Assembly (NCBI GenBank): GCA_963971575.1 | Contig: OZ020616.1 | Location: 52,683,201-52,747,200 of the forward strand | DNA from: Liopterus haemorrhoidalis | Lineage: Eukaryota; Arthropoda; Insecta; Coleoptera; Dytiscidae | Direction of reading: 5' to 3' | DNA length: 64,000 nt | Shown: positions 21,314 to 31,379 of the stretch, one piece after another | How positions within the stretch are numbered: the first letter of the stretch is position 1 | Layout of the letters: each line of letters begins with the position of its first letter | Translations under genes and position numbers: made by a program | The notes under the pieces: generated by a model | Database searches by the model: none | The model's input: only the letters and a program-made list of their open reading frames with translations | What the model was told of the DNA's origin: nothing

Positions 21314-21754
21314 TATTTATCGGAACCGCGAATATAACATCATTGTCTGGTTCTATAGATCCAAATTAAGAATCTAATATCTTCTTTTGACCCTAGAGAG
21401 TTCGCTATTCCGAACTTATATTACCAGATATCTGATAGTAATTATTAGAAGATAAATAAGTTTTCCCCTCGAGAGATACCATCCATTGTTTAGATAATTA
21501 TGGCATATAGTGCAAGTCTATCCATAGAACCACTTCAGCAATTAGTAACAAATTAATGAACAATTACTGTGCAATAACCTCTCCAATTAACCAGTGAAAA
21601 CTGATTGCAAATCTATAATTTGCTTTTAACTTCCGTTTAACCAAAACTATGATACATGATAATCAAATAATGATACTTGAAATTCAATTACATCCAGACA
21701 AGAACTAATATCACAGATTTCTATAAAGTTTTTTGTCTGTGGTACATTATTTTA
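21314..21754. other. AT-rich, no gene seen
   Basis: No coding sequence or clear repeat before the mariner terminus at 21757. Confidence 0.55.
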
Positions 21755-21854
21755 TATGAGGCTTGCCCAATAAGTTCTCAGACTCGATCACAAATGGCGT
21801 TGCTGTCGGCAATATCTTGTTTTTGAGTTAAACATCTGTTATAAGTAAACATAA

Positions 21855-22263
21855 TGGCTCAGTTACACGATGCCTGTAACTTGCACCAGTAAGTACTTGC
21901 ACCAGCCACTGGCATCGTGTAAACGTACATGCAGTACTGGTGCCAGTACTGGCACAAGTATCTCATGCAAGTCAAGTGAATAGAAACCGTTCCTATTTAC
22001 TGGCACAAGTAGCCGTGCCAGTGACTTAAAAATGGCCGCCGTGAACAGCTGATGTATTTTCGCGGTTACAAAAACAAACTTTTTCACACCTTTTTTTAAT
22101 AAATGTAGTTTCTGGCGCCGATTCATTTTTATTTGGAAAGACGTACGCATAAAATACATAAAATTAGGTTAAACATCGAAAATAGGCGCGTTAAAAAGAC
22201 GGTTTTACCACAAGTACTTGTGCCAGTACTTGCACAAGTTACTGGCATCGTGTAACCGGGCCA
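21855..22263. mobile_element. 409 bp Harbinger-like MITE
   Basis: The ends are TGGC(T/C)C(A/G)GTTACACGATGCC in inverted orientation, with TAA on both sides (21852-21854 and 22264-22266). Beyond the termini, CTGGCACAAGTA and its complement recur several times in both arms, giving a strongly foldable structure. No transposase. It is inserted just inside the left end of the mariner at 21757. Confidence 0.85.
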
Positions 22264-22614
22264 TAAGAAATAGCAAGTCATTCTATCAAATAGTTTGTTG
22301 GTATACAACTGTTTAAAGAAGACTAGTTTTATGTATTTTATAAAATAGAAAAAACTGAACATCATGTAATGATAAATATTTTTGTAAGAGATGTTTATCG
22401 TCAATCAAAATTCATCCTTAGTTGGTAAAAGTTTTTGGGGACTCTGATTCTTTATTTCCAACAGTAAAAAAGTAGGTTGCTGAATTTAAACGTGGTTGTA
22501 CTAGCCTTGAAGATGATCCACGTCCAGAGGTCCAAAAAGTGCAACCTCGGAAGAAATACTTCAGCAATTTCTTGATATGGTTTTGGATGACCGACGAATA
22601 AAAAAGAGTGACAT

Positions 22615-22720
22615 AGAGTAGCGGGCAAAGATTAGATTCTTGAGGAACACCAGAAACCAGATAACAAGATCTACAATTCTTATAATCAACATATTGTTGC
22701 CCTCTCTCGAGGTCATAGGC
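22615..22720 (-). pseudogene. Non-LTR RT motif-B scrap
   Basis: The minus strand reads YKNCRSCYLVSGVPQESNLC, the motif B region (SGVPQGSxLGP) of a jockey-like RT. The same stretch, slightly better kept, occurs at 27190-27320. It is only about 35 codons and lies between mariner pieces. Confidence 0.6.
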
Positions 22721-23119
22721 ATCTCAAAAGGGTCGATAAATCATATTTTAACTAAAGTTTTAAGTATGAAATAGCTGTATGCATTTTCCTACCATTAATC
22801 AACGCGCCGGCACACTAATCAATTTTGGCTGTAGTAGAAAATCAGGGATTTAAAGTACGAATTGATGGAATACCCAGCCTTTTCATTAGTTTTTCCCCAT
22901 CAGACTTTCGTCTATTCCCAGACCGCAAGAAATTTTTTGTTTCCCATCAAATGAAGAGGTGATAGTAGCTGTTGAGGGTTATTTTGTAGATCTTCCGGAA
23001 AGCCACTATATGGGATAATGGCTTTGGAGCATCACAAAATATGGCTTTGGAGCATTAAAACAAATGTATTAATGTTAAAAGAAATCATATTAAAAAATAA
23101 AATTTATTTTAAATTCATT

Positions 23120-23148
23120 ATCAAAATCCTCATCATCATCATAATCAT

Positions 23149-23182
<34 letters not shown>

Positions 23183-23330
23183 TTCATCACAATCATCATC
23201 ATCATTGACGCAACAGCCTGAGGAATGACTATTCTTGACATCCTGTTTTCAGGTTTCGTGATTATATTTTTAATCTGTGTACATTCAGAAGTAATATAGA
23301 AAGTATTACATCCTGTTTTAATGCACACAA
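23120..23330 (-). repeat. SINE 3' part with a (ATG)n tail
   Basis: On the minus strand a body ending ACATGG-like, then GAAACCTGAAAACAGG and TGTTGCGTCA, runs into a long (ATG)n tail (23121-23210 as CAT repeats). The same body and tail occur at 31380-31710 and 49985-50150. The 31.4 kb copy has the tRNA-like head, which this copy lacks. The microsatellite gives an artefactual poly-Ile/Met frame. Confidence 0.65.
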
Positions 23331-23337
23331 AAAGAAA

Positions 23338-24123
23338 TAATTTATTTATTTAACCAGTAACTATACAGATTTGTACAGTAGTGCACATGTCCAGTTTCAT
23401 AGTACTGGGGAAAAAATACAATGCAATGATAATATTATAATACTAATAATATAAAAGAGTAAAATACAATATAAGCAAACATACAATAAAATACAAAATA
23501 ACTAGTCTAATTTATTTTTATATTAACAAACTTTCTATAATTGTCGTTAAAGTTATCTACATCTGTATCAGAGACTTGCTTGTTTACTAGACTGAGCATT
23601 TTGTTCAGTGGTGACATAGATTCTGAAATTTTGAAAAAGTTATCATTTTTAATCCTCAATCTTATACCAGGGAATATTTAAATTGTTAAGTTCTGGGGCA
23701 TCTAGTTTATTATTAAATAATTTAAACGCGAAATTCAAAGTGTGGATGTCGCGTCTCCATTCTAATGTTTGAAATTTCTTACTATTATTAAGAGCTAGGT
23801 TTTTTAACTGGTTTGAATATGAGATTCGAAAAGGATATGTTCCGGTTAATTTCAGGGTCAGGTTTCTTACAAATCTCTTTTGTACTTTTTCTATTTGATT
23901 TTTGTGAGACATTGTTTTTGGGCTCCAGTTTGTATTCGTGTACTCTAATTTAGGTCGAACTAGTGCCCAGGACAGTAACCAAATTTTAGATATCTTTAAA
24001 CCCTTGTTTCTTAGTATAATTCCTGAAGTTTCTATTTGACAGATATTAAAGATAAAAACCATCTTTCCTTCGGGCGTCGCAGGTTTCCAGAAATTGTTTA
24101 TAGTCCGTTGGTGGCCCATAGGC
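23338..24123 (-). pseudogene. Non-LTR RT C-terminal fragment
   Basis: A 156-codon frame (24119-23649) contains LSWALVRPKLEYTNTNWSPK, QIEKVQKRFVRNLTLKLTG and TLEWRRDIHTLNFAFKLFNN, the post-palm region of jockey/CR1-like RTs. The RT active site is absent. The 3' UTR continues left to a TAAATAAATAAATT tail at about 23338-23362. Its upstream edge meets the hAT MITE at 24124. Confidence 0.8.
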
Positions 24124-24441
24124 TAGGGTGACCATTCGTCCCGATTTTTGCGGGACAGTCCCGCATTTTGATTGGGTATCCCGCTTTAAGACATGTCCCG
24201 CAAAAGTCCCGCATTCTGACTCTAAGTCTTTTGTGCATTTGATTTCTTGACTTGTATTGGAAAAGATGAGGACCTTTTTTTTGCTCTTCACTTGGATTTG
24301 GGAGGTGAGGACCTTTTTTTTCGCTCTTTACTTGGATTTGGGAAGTAAGTACCTTTTTTTTTCTCTTTACTTATATTTAGAAAGGGACGACCTTTTTTTT
24401 GCTTTGTCCCGCATTGCTTTCTTAAGAATATGGTCACCCTA
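24124..24441. mobile_element. 318 bp hAT MITE (GGTGACCA family, long form)
   Basis: Inverted ends TAGGGTGACCAT with TCCCG inside, and a perfect 8 bp target duplication CCATAGGC (24116-24123 and 24442-24449). It is the same family as 19201-19345. The difference is a tandem array of about four units of roughly 42 bp (GAGGACC, T-run, GCTC, CTTGGATTTGGGA) at 24264-24400. Confidence 0.92.
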
Positions 24442-24449
24442 CCATAGGC

Positions 24450-25048
24450 TACTAGTACATTATACATACCTATATACATTAATACATACATACATAAAAA
24501 CCAACTAATTTATTTATTAGTATAGACTGAAAAACTAAATTTTCATGTGAAGTCGATTTATTAGGAAGCTCCCGTACGTGACCTACTAGAATATATCCAG
24601 TAAATCTTCTATTTAGAGGAGTAGGTTAATATGTACTATAAAGCTAGATAACGCTATGATATATTTATAATAGCCACTAGATTCAACCATAATCGCTTTG
24701 AGATTACATATTCTGTAACACGTGACTGTAAAATTTTAAACGTACAGTGATTGCCAATATAACTTTCATAATTCCAGTTACAAGAACTTGTTACTGGCAG
24801 TTGGATTTTCCATTTTGTTACACATGCATGTCAAATAACCAATAATATAGTTTGATTTTCTACCACCAGATGTTACTGTGAAACGCCATCACAAATATTA
24901 AATTATATATGTATAAATTACATCAAATTTCAAAAATCTTTCGAGTAATGCTTTAGAACATGAGTTTATATTATTTTTGCAGTAGTTATAATTGTGTTTG
25001 TTAGTAAAATTGTTTTGCAGTTTTAGTAATACGTATTTCTGTTTTCAG
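24450..25048. other. Non-coding DNA upstream of the host exon
   Basis: AT-rich with no repeat recognised. It ends in a good 3' splice site, TATTTCTGTTTTCAG at 25034-25048, so it is probably intron, or less likely promoter and 5' UTR. Confidence 0.5.
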
Positions 25049-25205
25049 TGACCCGAATCTAAGTTCGATTACATACAGTTCGTAGCAATGAGTGGAGCTC
25101 GAGCTTGGACTAATTGGCCTTTCCTGGTGCGAGACTTCTCGTTCGCAATGTACGTTGTCCTACTATCACATTGCCTATGTGTCGCTGCCACAGCAATTCA
25201 TTCTG
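25049..25205 (+). CDS. Host-gene exon with start codon and signal-peptide-like N-terminus
   Basis: The exon is bounded by CTGTTTTCAG upstream and CTG|GTAAGT downstream, a consensus acceptor and donor. After 39 bases of 5' UTR, ATG at 25088 (context AGCAATGA) opens a 39-codon frame. It begins MSGARAWTNWPFLVRDFSFA and then has a hydrophobic stretch MYVVLLSHCLCVAATA, followed by IHSG. This resembles a signal peptide with an Ala-x-Ala cleavage site, or a membrane anchor. The frame is split after the first base of a codon (phase 1 intron). GC content is higher than the flanks. I do not recognise the gene. The rest would lie across the downstream repeats or beyond the window. Confidence 0.55.
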
Positions 25206-25620
25206 GTAAGTTATTGAATTATATAATCCATATCCATATAAATTCTAGAATCTAGATATTTAACGTTTTAACAATTCTCAACCATTGTTTTCTAATCTTT
25301 AAAATAACTAGTTGTCTAAAATAATTTAGCAATGGATTAAACAGTCGCGGAATATGATGTTCTTGGTCGTATTAACATTTTAAAAACCACTTAATTTGGT
25401 GGCTATCTCCCAACTTTTGATTTTAAAATTTGATCTTGGAATTTTTTAACGATTTGTTAGGTGCCTGCCGTAGAAGTTCGTTAAAATTTCTTTGCGCATA
25501 CGGCTGATGTAGTATATTTGTAAAAAGTGTGTGATCAAGGTCAATTGTGAACTGTATGGAGTAAGAGTTTAGATCAGATATCACGCTATTGGTTCAGTTA
25601 GAATAACATTAGAACTCTGA
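25206..25620 (+). other. Probable intron start, otherwise featureless
   Basis: Begins GTAAGTTATTG, a strong donor. No coding sequence or repeat is recognised before the inverted-repeat element at 25621. Confidence 0.45.
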
Positions 25621-26735
25621 AGTCCGTTCTACATTATACTTTTTTCAATACTATCCAACTCTGACGTCATTTCAACTTTTGATACTGTCCGACAAATATT
25701 TCGTGGCCGGGCGTGACTTATTGTGCGCACATAGAGGGCACTATGAAAGACAGTGTCAGATATAGAGTACAGTCAGAGAAACAAGTTCACATTCTTACAC
25801 GTGTACATTATATTTATCAGTTAATTACGTCTACAAAGACAAGTTCCTCCCATCATAGTCGAACAACAAAACTATAGAAACGCAGCTGCTTGATTTAAGT
25901 GATTACTGCATTTGACGTTCACTTTGTCGACTTGTTTATTGGCCAGAGCACCCCCGTCTGGCGTCTTTTTCCAAACTCCAGCAATTTCAAGTAGATTGTA
26001 AACAATAAAGGCTTACATTCTATGTAATAATGTAATACAGATGTTTTCCCCCTAAATATACTTACATAACAATGTAAAATTTTTGACTATTAATAGCACG
26101 TCCACCTAGTTTGCTTTTTGTCTTTATGATTTTAAATATTTAATATATTTTGAATGTTGCACTACTGCACTTGACTGTAATAGCGTGTGTAGGAAATAAT
26201 GCAATTCGCCAAAATTATAATCCCCACTACAAATATCACGCGCATCTTTCATGCCCGGCCACGAAATATCTGTCGGACAGTACTACAGAATATAGTGGGG
26301 GAAAAAAAATAAGAGACAGCGAAACCTTCCATCTTTTATACTTTGTGATACTCTTCACTGCAAACTTAAAAAATTCTAGGTTCAGGTGACAAACAACAGT
26401 TTGGTTATAGAACCAATTCTTATAAACAATTTTTAAATATTGTTTAATTGTGCTAAGTTTATATTTAATTATATGTTTTAAATAAACTTCTTATCGATTT
26501 AATAAGCCCTAAAAGTTAAGTTGTAAACAAAAACTAAAAAGTTGTTAGTTGGTACGATTGAGTTTATACAACTGTCACCCAAAAATTTGACCGAAGGTAG
26601 TTTTGAAAATAGTGTAGTTTGTAGTGTAGCATCGAAAGTTGGAAGGATGTATAGTGTTTCACATTATACTTTTTACGTCAGTACTACGCAAAAAATCTGT
26701 AGTGCTTCGCAAAAAAGTATAATGTAGAACTGACT
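25621..26735. mobile_element. 1.1 kb element with two nested inverted-repeat pairs
   Basis: Outer ends AGTC(C/A)GTTCTACATTATAC followed by TTTTTT are inverted, 24 of 25 matching. A second pair inside, ATACTGTCCGACAAATATTT followed by CGTGGCCGGGC, occurs at 25681-25716 and reversed at 26250-26283. The outer arms are of unequal length, so DNA was added on the right side. No transposase is recognised and no target duplication was found. Probably a non-autonomous DNA transposon. Confidence 0.55.
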
Positions 26736-27020
26736 TAAGACAAACTCCGAGATGGGCAACCTAATACCGGTAAAAAATAAACAGTGAGTATGCACGTTTG
26801 TTTCTGTTATGCATAAACAATAAACTAATCTGATAGATAAACTACACACCTGTAAATCTTTTACTAGCTGCTAGTGTGAATGAGAGAGAAACATTTCAGT
26901 ACCTTTATTATAATTTTAGTTATATGACCTTGATCGGACATATTTTTAAAATATTAGTATGATAACAAATCCCTAAAAATTTATCTACATACCAAGCTAA
27001 TGTTGTAACGGATGCTTGAG
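26736..27020. other. No feature seen
   Basis: AT-rich, without open frame or repeat. Confidence 0.5.
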
Positions 27021-27180
27021 GAAACCTTGAGGCCAGTACTGAACTGGCTTGGGGGGATCCGGTGGATCGTGACCTGAAAGAAAATAAATATTAACTTGGT
27101 CCGATTAAGCACTGGCTTGGTTCAATTAATCACAGGCCTGGCTCAACTCCACTAGGTTTCTCGGTACTAAATATAGTCCA
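27021..27180 (-). repeat. Short repeat with a 20-22 bp tandem motif, copy 1
   Basis: Reverse-complement of the stretch at 44855-44985. Both have TAGTACCGAGAAA, then GGTGG(A/G)GTTG-like, then two or three units resembling CAAACTAGTGCTTAATCGGG, then a TTTCAGGT sequence. The tandem units are ACTGGCTTGGTTCAATTAAT-like here. Function unknown; possibly subterminal repeats of a DNA transposon. Confidence 0.5.
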
Positions 27181-27189
27181 AAAAATACC

Positions 27190-27320
27190 TTCATATAACA
27201 TTTTACATTGGTGATTGTTAATAAAAAGAGTAGCGGTCCAAGATTAGATTCTTGAGGAACACCAGAAATCAGATAATAAGAAGATATACAGTTCTTATAC
27301 TAAACACATTGTTGCCCTTG
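27190..27320 (-). pseudogene. Non-LTR RT motif-B scrap
   Basis: The minus strand reads YKNCISSYYLISGVPQESNL, then GPLLFINNHQCKML. This is RT motif B (SGVPQGSxLGPLLF) with the start of the next helix. It is homologous to the scrap at 22615-22720. About 40 codons remain. Confidence 0.65.
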
Positions 27321-27905
27321 TATTAATTTTTATTTTATTTATCTTACAATATGTTTCAACTAGAGGTTACAGCTATGACTATTAATTTCAGATTACTCTA
27401 AATTCAAATCAACCAATTGCGATAGAAAAATCTTGGGCCAATGAATGTTCTATAAATTTAAATGAACCAATAGTAATAGAATAATTATGTAACCTATCCG
27501 TAGCAAATCCCTCTCTGGTGGTAACATTAAATTAGTCCAGTTGCAGAGATCAAATAGAAAGATTGAATATGAAACTACCCGTATTCTTTATCTTACATAA
27601 ATTTTATGTTGGAAATTTTTGTTTATGGGATTATAACTACACGATTTAAGAATTATCTAGCGATCTGCGTACCTTATAAATCATACTAAGTGACATTTAC
27701 CGCCTTAATAATTTAAGAACCTAAAATGAAATACGTGCTTTATAATAATTTATGATTTACGGATTTAAGTTTTGTGTTACATTAAAAATAAACAACGAAA
27801 TTAGGATAAATATAAAGCGAAAAGAACTGAAATGGTAAGGAAGTTCTAAGAACGAAGAATATTTGTCGATTCAATGAAAGTGACAAAATATACACAACTA
27901 TTTTG
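27321..27905. other. AT-rich, no gene seen
   Basis: No recognisable coding or repeat sequence. Confidence 0.5.
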
Positions 27906-27908
27906 TTA

Positions 27909-29143
27909 TTAAATAGTCAGCCACAGACAAGTTCTGGCTCGAATAAAGCGCAATCTGGAAGTCCAATTTTCAACCACTTTTTGGAGCAGCTGGTGCCGTA
28001 TATCGGCAATAACGCGGCGAATATTGGCTTCCAAGTCGTCCATCATTTCTGGTTTATCGGCGTAGATTAGCGACTTCACATATCCCCACAGAAAATAATC
28101 CAAAGGTGTTAAATCGCACGATCTTAGAGGCCAATTCACAGCTCCATTACTCGAAATTATGCGCACATCGAATGTTCTTCAATAAATCGATTGAGGCGCG
28201 CGCTTTGTGGCATATTGCGCCGTGTTGTTGAAACCACAGCTCTTCCACATTAATGCCCTTCAATTGGGGAACGAAAAATCATGGCTCTAAAGCGGTTTTC
28301 ATTGACTGTAACGTTCTGACCGGCATCATTTTTAAAGAAATAAGGACCAATGATTCCACCAATGGTGCGTACTGTACGACATCTCTGCGGATACGTATTG
28401 GGTTGTTACATAAGTACGATCAATATTTTTTTTCACCTTTTATTCAATAAAATATACATTCTAAAAAAAACTTTTATTATCAAATGTACTGTTCATTATT
28501 TTCTATCACTTTGGACAAACGCTCAGGCAATTTCATAATGCCACCTCTCCAGAAGGTTCCGTCTTTGCTCTCGAAAAATCTGTAGAGGTGAATTTTGATA
28601 TCGTCCAAAGATGCGAATTTTTTTCCGTGAAGGGAATTTTGTAGAGAGCGGAACAAATGGTAGTCGAAACATATAGTCCAGACATCGCACCATCCGACTA
28701 CCATTTGTTTTGCTTTCTGCAAAATTCTCTTAAAGGAAAAAATTTCTGGACGATATCTATTCTGCATCTGTGGACGATATCAAAATTCACCTGAACAGAT
28801 TTTTCGAGAGCAGAAACGGAACCTTCTGGAGAGATGGCATTATGAAATTGCCCGAGTGTTTGTCCAAAGTGATAGAAAATAATGGATAGCACATTTGATA
28901 ATAAAAGATTTTTTTTTAGAATGTATGTTTTATTGAATAAACGGTGAGAGAAAAAAAAAAGAACGGGCTTATATAACAACACAATATTATCAGAGTATGC
29001 GTGGTGCGAACACGATCCGTTGTTATTCGAATTACGTTTTTTGTCCACCATAAAATGGACGTAGCGCACGGCAAGTTTTGCGAACCGAACCACGATTTTC
29101 GAAATAAATTTGCAAGCGTTGTTTTGGCGTAAGTCTATTCATG
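27909..29143 (-). pseudogene. Second DD41D-family transposase, split by a foldback element
   Basis: The N-terminus lies at the right: MNRLTPKQRLQI (29143) followed by a decayed helix-turn-helix ending near 28987. After the insert, the middle reads GGIIGPYFFKNDAGQNVTVN, then QQHGAICHKARASIDLLKN. The catalytic second Asp of QQDGA has become His. The C-terminal part is open at 28166-27909 with IISSNGAVNWPLRSCDLTPL, DYFLWGYVKS and NWTSRLRFIRA. The first Asp region is missing. The sequence differs from the two DD41D elements at 8355 and 12432, so this is a third lineage. Confidence 0.8.
28398..28984. mobile_element. Foldback mariner: two inverted 3' ends
   Basis: Arms 28398-28661 (minus-strand sense) and 28698-28984 (plus-strand sense) are near-copies of the same mariner 3' end. 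Each begins TTG(G/T)GTTGTTA(C/T)ATAAG and reads through TTTATTCAATAAAA and CATTCTAAAAAAAA into the C-terminal coding region (DYHLF, then ESK/RNGTFWR, GIMKLPE, SKVIENN). The spacer is about 36 bp. TA flanks both ends. It is inserted in the DD41D pseudogene. Confidence 0.85.
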
Positions 29144-29179
29144 GTGAAATGGCAAACCAAACTGACCACAAATCAGCTG

Positions 29180-29936
29180 TCAGTTATCAAAATGGTCGTC
29201 GCTAGAAACAGTGTTGCCAATTCGAAAAACAAACCTCTAAAAAAAGACACTTTATAATGGTTGAAATTTTGCTTATTTGTTTTCACTAGATACATTCTCT
29301 TTTAAATCCAACCCTGGTGTTTTCTATAAAAAATATGTGTTGTTTTCCGGTATTACAGGGGCCCCAGGTACTCGATTTCAGTATACTAGAGTTGAGTTTA
29401 CTTTACAAACAGATACAATAAGTAAACATTCTGTAAATGTGGGCCAAATACACTCCACAATAATAAAACAAGAGGGGAGAATGCAGCGAACAGGTGTTAG
29501 CAAATAGACAAACTTCAACAAATATATTTACTTTATGTTATAAATAACATGGAAACAGTAATGGCAAACTTAAGGGGATTATAATTATTAGAATATAAGG
29601 ACATTAATAAGGATAATATCCTACAGATGTCAGGAAATGCTAATAATATATGGAACAATAGTTCGTAAACATCTGTATCGTGGTTGGTGAACCGGGGTAA
29701 ATTAATCTAAGTGGGGTAAAAATGAAAATCTCTGGAAGCTCAAGTCAATGAAAGCTCAATAAATATATAAATAAAACTGCAAAAATATTTATTATCTGAG
29801 GGGGATACATGTGGTAGCACAAACTATACTCTGTTCGGAATCAAGTAGTAATCATGCAATGCTCAAGTGATAATTTTGTCGAACTCTAATCGTTCGTTGG
29901 CTGTTGAGCCATTAAATTTATGCGAGAGCCAATAGG
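29180..29936. other. No gene recognised
   Basis: A 76-codon frame at 29277-29507 matches nothing I know. The rest is AT-rich without a clear repeat. Confidence 0.5.
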
Positions 29937-29944
29937 GTGGCGAC

Positions 29945-30492
29945 CAGTTCCGTGCCCCATTTGCCCTTATGGAAAGGGCAAATGGGGCACGAGCCCCGGG
30001 CTAGATGCGGGCCTCAAAATACAGAGGCCGTCGTTTACACTGAAAAAAGAGCTCAATTTTTAGTGCAATTTTACCAAGAACTGCCGTTAAAATTTCTAAA
30101 TTTAAATGTAAATCGAAAACCAGATGAGATTTATGGTCAGAAATTGTAGTGGAGAGCGCTCATTTTCACGACTAAAAAGAATAAAAAATGAATTACGAAT
30201 GTTACAAGAACGACTTACTAATTTGTTAATCGTGTGCATAGAAAGTGATATCCTTCTGTCCATGGACATAATAGAAAATTTTGCATAACAGAAATCCCGG
30301 AAGAAACCATCATCATTAACGTAAGTCCAATTCTCAAAATAGTAATCACTTCACTTATATTTGATTTGTATAAAGCTAACCATAATATCCAACAAAGTCA
30401 CTAAATAAAAGTACATACTGAGGTTTTCATTTACAGAATTTTTTTTTTTTGAATTTTCTAAAAGGGCCCCTGTCTGACCTAAGACGGCCCTG
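29945..30492 (+). mobile_element. 548 bp hAT deletion derivative with dimerisation-domain remnant
   Basis: Ends CAGTTCCGTGCCCC and (complement) CAGGGCCGTC, with a perfect 8 bp target duplication GTGGCGAC (29937-29944 and 30493-30500). About 30020-30288 on the plus strand encodes the end of a hAT transposase: CSGERSFSRLKRIKNELRML, then ERLTNLLIVCIESDILLSMD and IIENFA-stop, the hATC dimerisation domain. The catalytic part is deleted. A perfect 17 bp palindrome, GTGCCCCATTTGCCCTT with a 4-base loop, lies at 29952-29989 just inside the left end. Confidence 0.9.
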
Positions 30493-30557
30493 GTGGCGAC
30501 TTCAATCTTTCACGTGATTTTATTACTATTTCTGCATTTCGAACAGAGTATAGAAAT

Positions 30558-31075
30558 CAGGGCTTCGAACCGTTATTTTTTTCGTTTCGGTTTTCGTTCC
30601 GGTTCAATTAAAAAAATATATATCGGTTCGGTTCCGGTTTTCGTTAAAATAACGTTTTTTTTCGGTTTTCGGTTTTCGGTTCAGTTCCGAGTGATAAATT
30701 TGTAAATGCTTGTATTTGTAATAGAAATTTATTTTCTACTATAATTTAGTAGAACATTTTATTCCTTATTTTGTAATAATCATACCAAGGCTGCTGCCAG
30801 GGAGAGATTCTTGGCGTTCACCCCCCCCCCCCCCCGAAATAATAGAAGAGCATTTTTTTACTTATCAGTTAAAAAATTTACGATTTTTTTCTGCTCATCA
30901 GTTTAAAAAATAATCTTAAATAAAATATATGTATTTTATATTCACTCACATAAACATTATCTGAACCGAAATAAACCGATATTTTTTTTTCGGTTCAGTT
31001 CCGGTTTTCGTTCCGACAAAAATAACGGTTTTTTTCGGTTTTCGGTTTTCGGGTCAGTTCCGGTTCGAAGCCCTG
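30558..31075. mobile_element. 518 bp hAT MITE rich in CGGTTTTCGGTT
   Basis: Inverted ends CAGGGCTTCGAACCG with a perfect 8 bp target duplication ATAGAAAT (30550-30557 and 31076-31083). Both subterminal regions are packed with CGGTTTTCGGTT and TTCGGTTC(A/C)GTTCCG, in the same repeated words, as expected for transposase-binding arrays. A run of 15 C lies at 30821-30835. No coding sequence. Confidence 0.9.
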
Positions 31076-31119
31076 ATAGAAATACATATCTGGTAAATGC
31101 AGTGCAGCAAGTCATATCT

Positions 31120-31230
31120 CTTCCTTTGGTATGACATGTTGGTATTAAAAGTGAAGTGACTGATGAAGCTGCAAAAATGCCTCCCACAGACCTATGTTTG
31201 ATGTTTTATATTACTAGATGACGCAAAGAG
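31120..31230 (+). pseudogene. RNase H fragment of a retrotransposon
   Basis: The frame reads HVGIKSEVTDEAAKMPP, the C-terminal RNase H signature SHVGIxGNExAD-AAK with one drifted position. About 30 codons. This is the RNase H tail of a non-LTR element or, less likely, an LTR element. Its flanks are not alignable. Confidence 0.5.
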
Positions 31231-31379
31231 TCATCTGAAACATCTGGTGTTAGCAAAATAGCAATATGATTAGAATAGCATACAAAATGTGAAATTGAGG
31301 TAGATTTAGGGAGACGTTAAACCATGGGGTTCTTCCTGCAGGATTAACTACAGGGTGGAAATCAAAAAGTAGACATACT

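Larger units (their letters stand above)
21757..23080 (+). pseudogene. Mariner element, gutted and interrupted
   Basis: The left end TGAGGCTTGCCCAATAAGTT follows a TA and resembles a mariner terminal repeat. After an inserted MITE, 22435-22620 encodes helix-turn-helix scraps: KKVAEFKRGCTSLEDDPR, then (frame changed) SEEILQQFLDMVLDDRRIKK. From 22740 to 23060 the C-terminal third appears in broken frames: an EHPAYSP-like stretch, SDFRLFPDRKKFF, and GIMALEH. The catalytic middle is replaced by an unrelated reverse-transcriptase scrap at 22615-22720. No right terminal repeat was found. Confidence 0.75.

Noticed and set aside
23018..23328. Open frames rich in Ile or Met around 23.1-23.3 kb as genes
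   Set aside because: They are translations of an ATC/CAT microsatellite that forms a SINE tail.
27021..27100. A minus-strand host exon after the acceptor-like TTTCTTTCAG
   Set aside because: The same sequence context recurs at 44.9 kb as part of a repeat, and the short frame has no recognisable similarity.
31145..31175. A second hammerhead (CTGATGA near 31150)
   Set aside because: CTGATGAAG is present but no helix II or GAAAC follows; it encodes part of an RNase H scrap instead.
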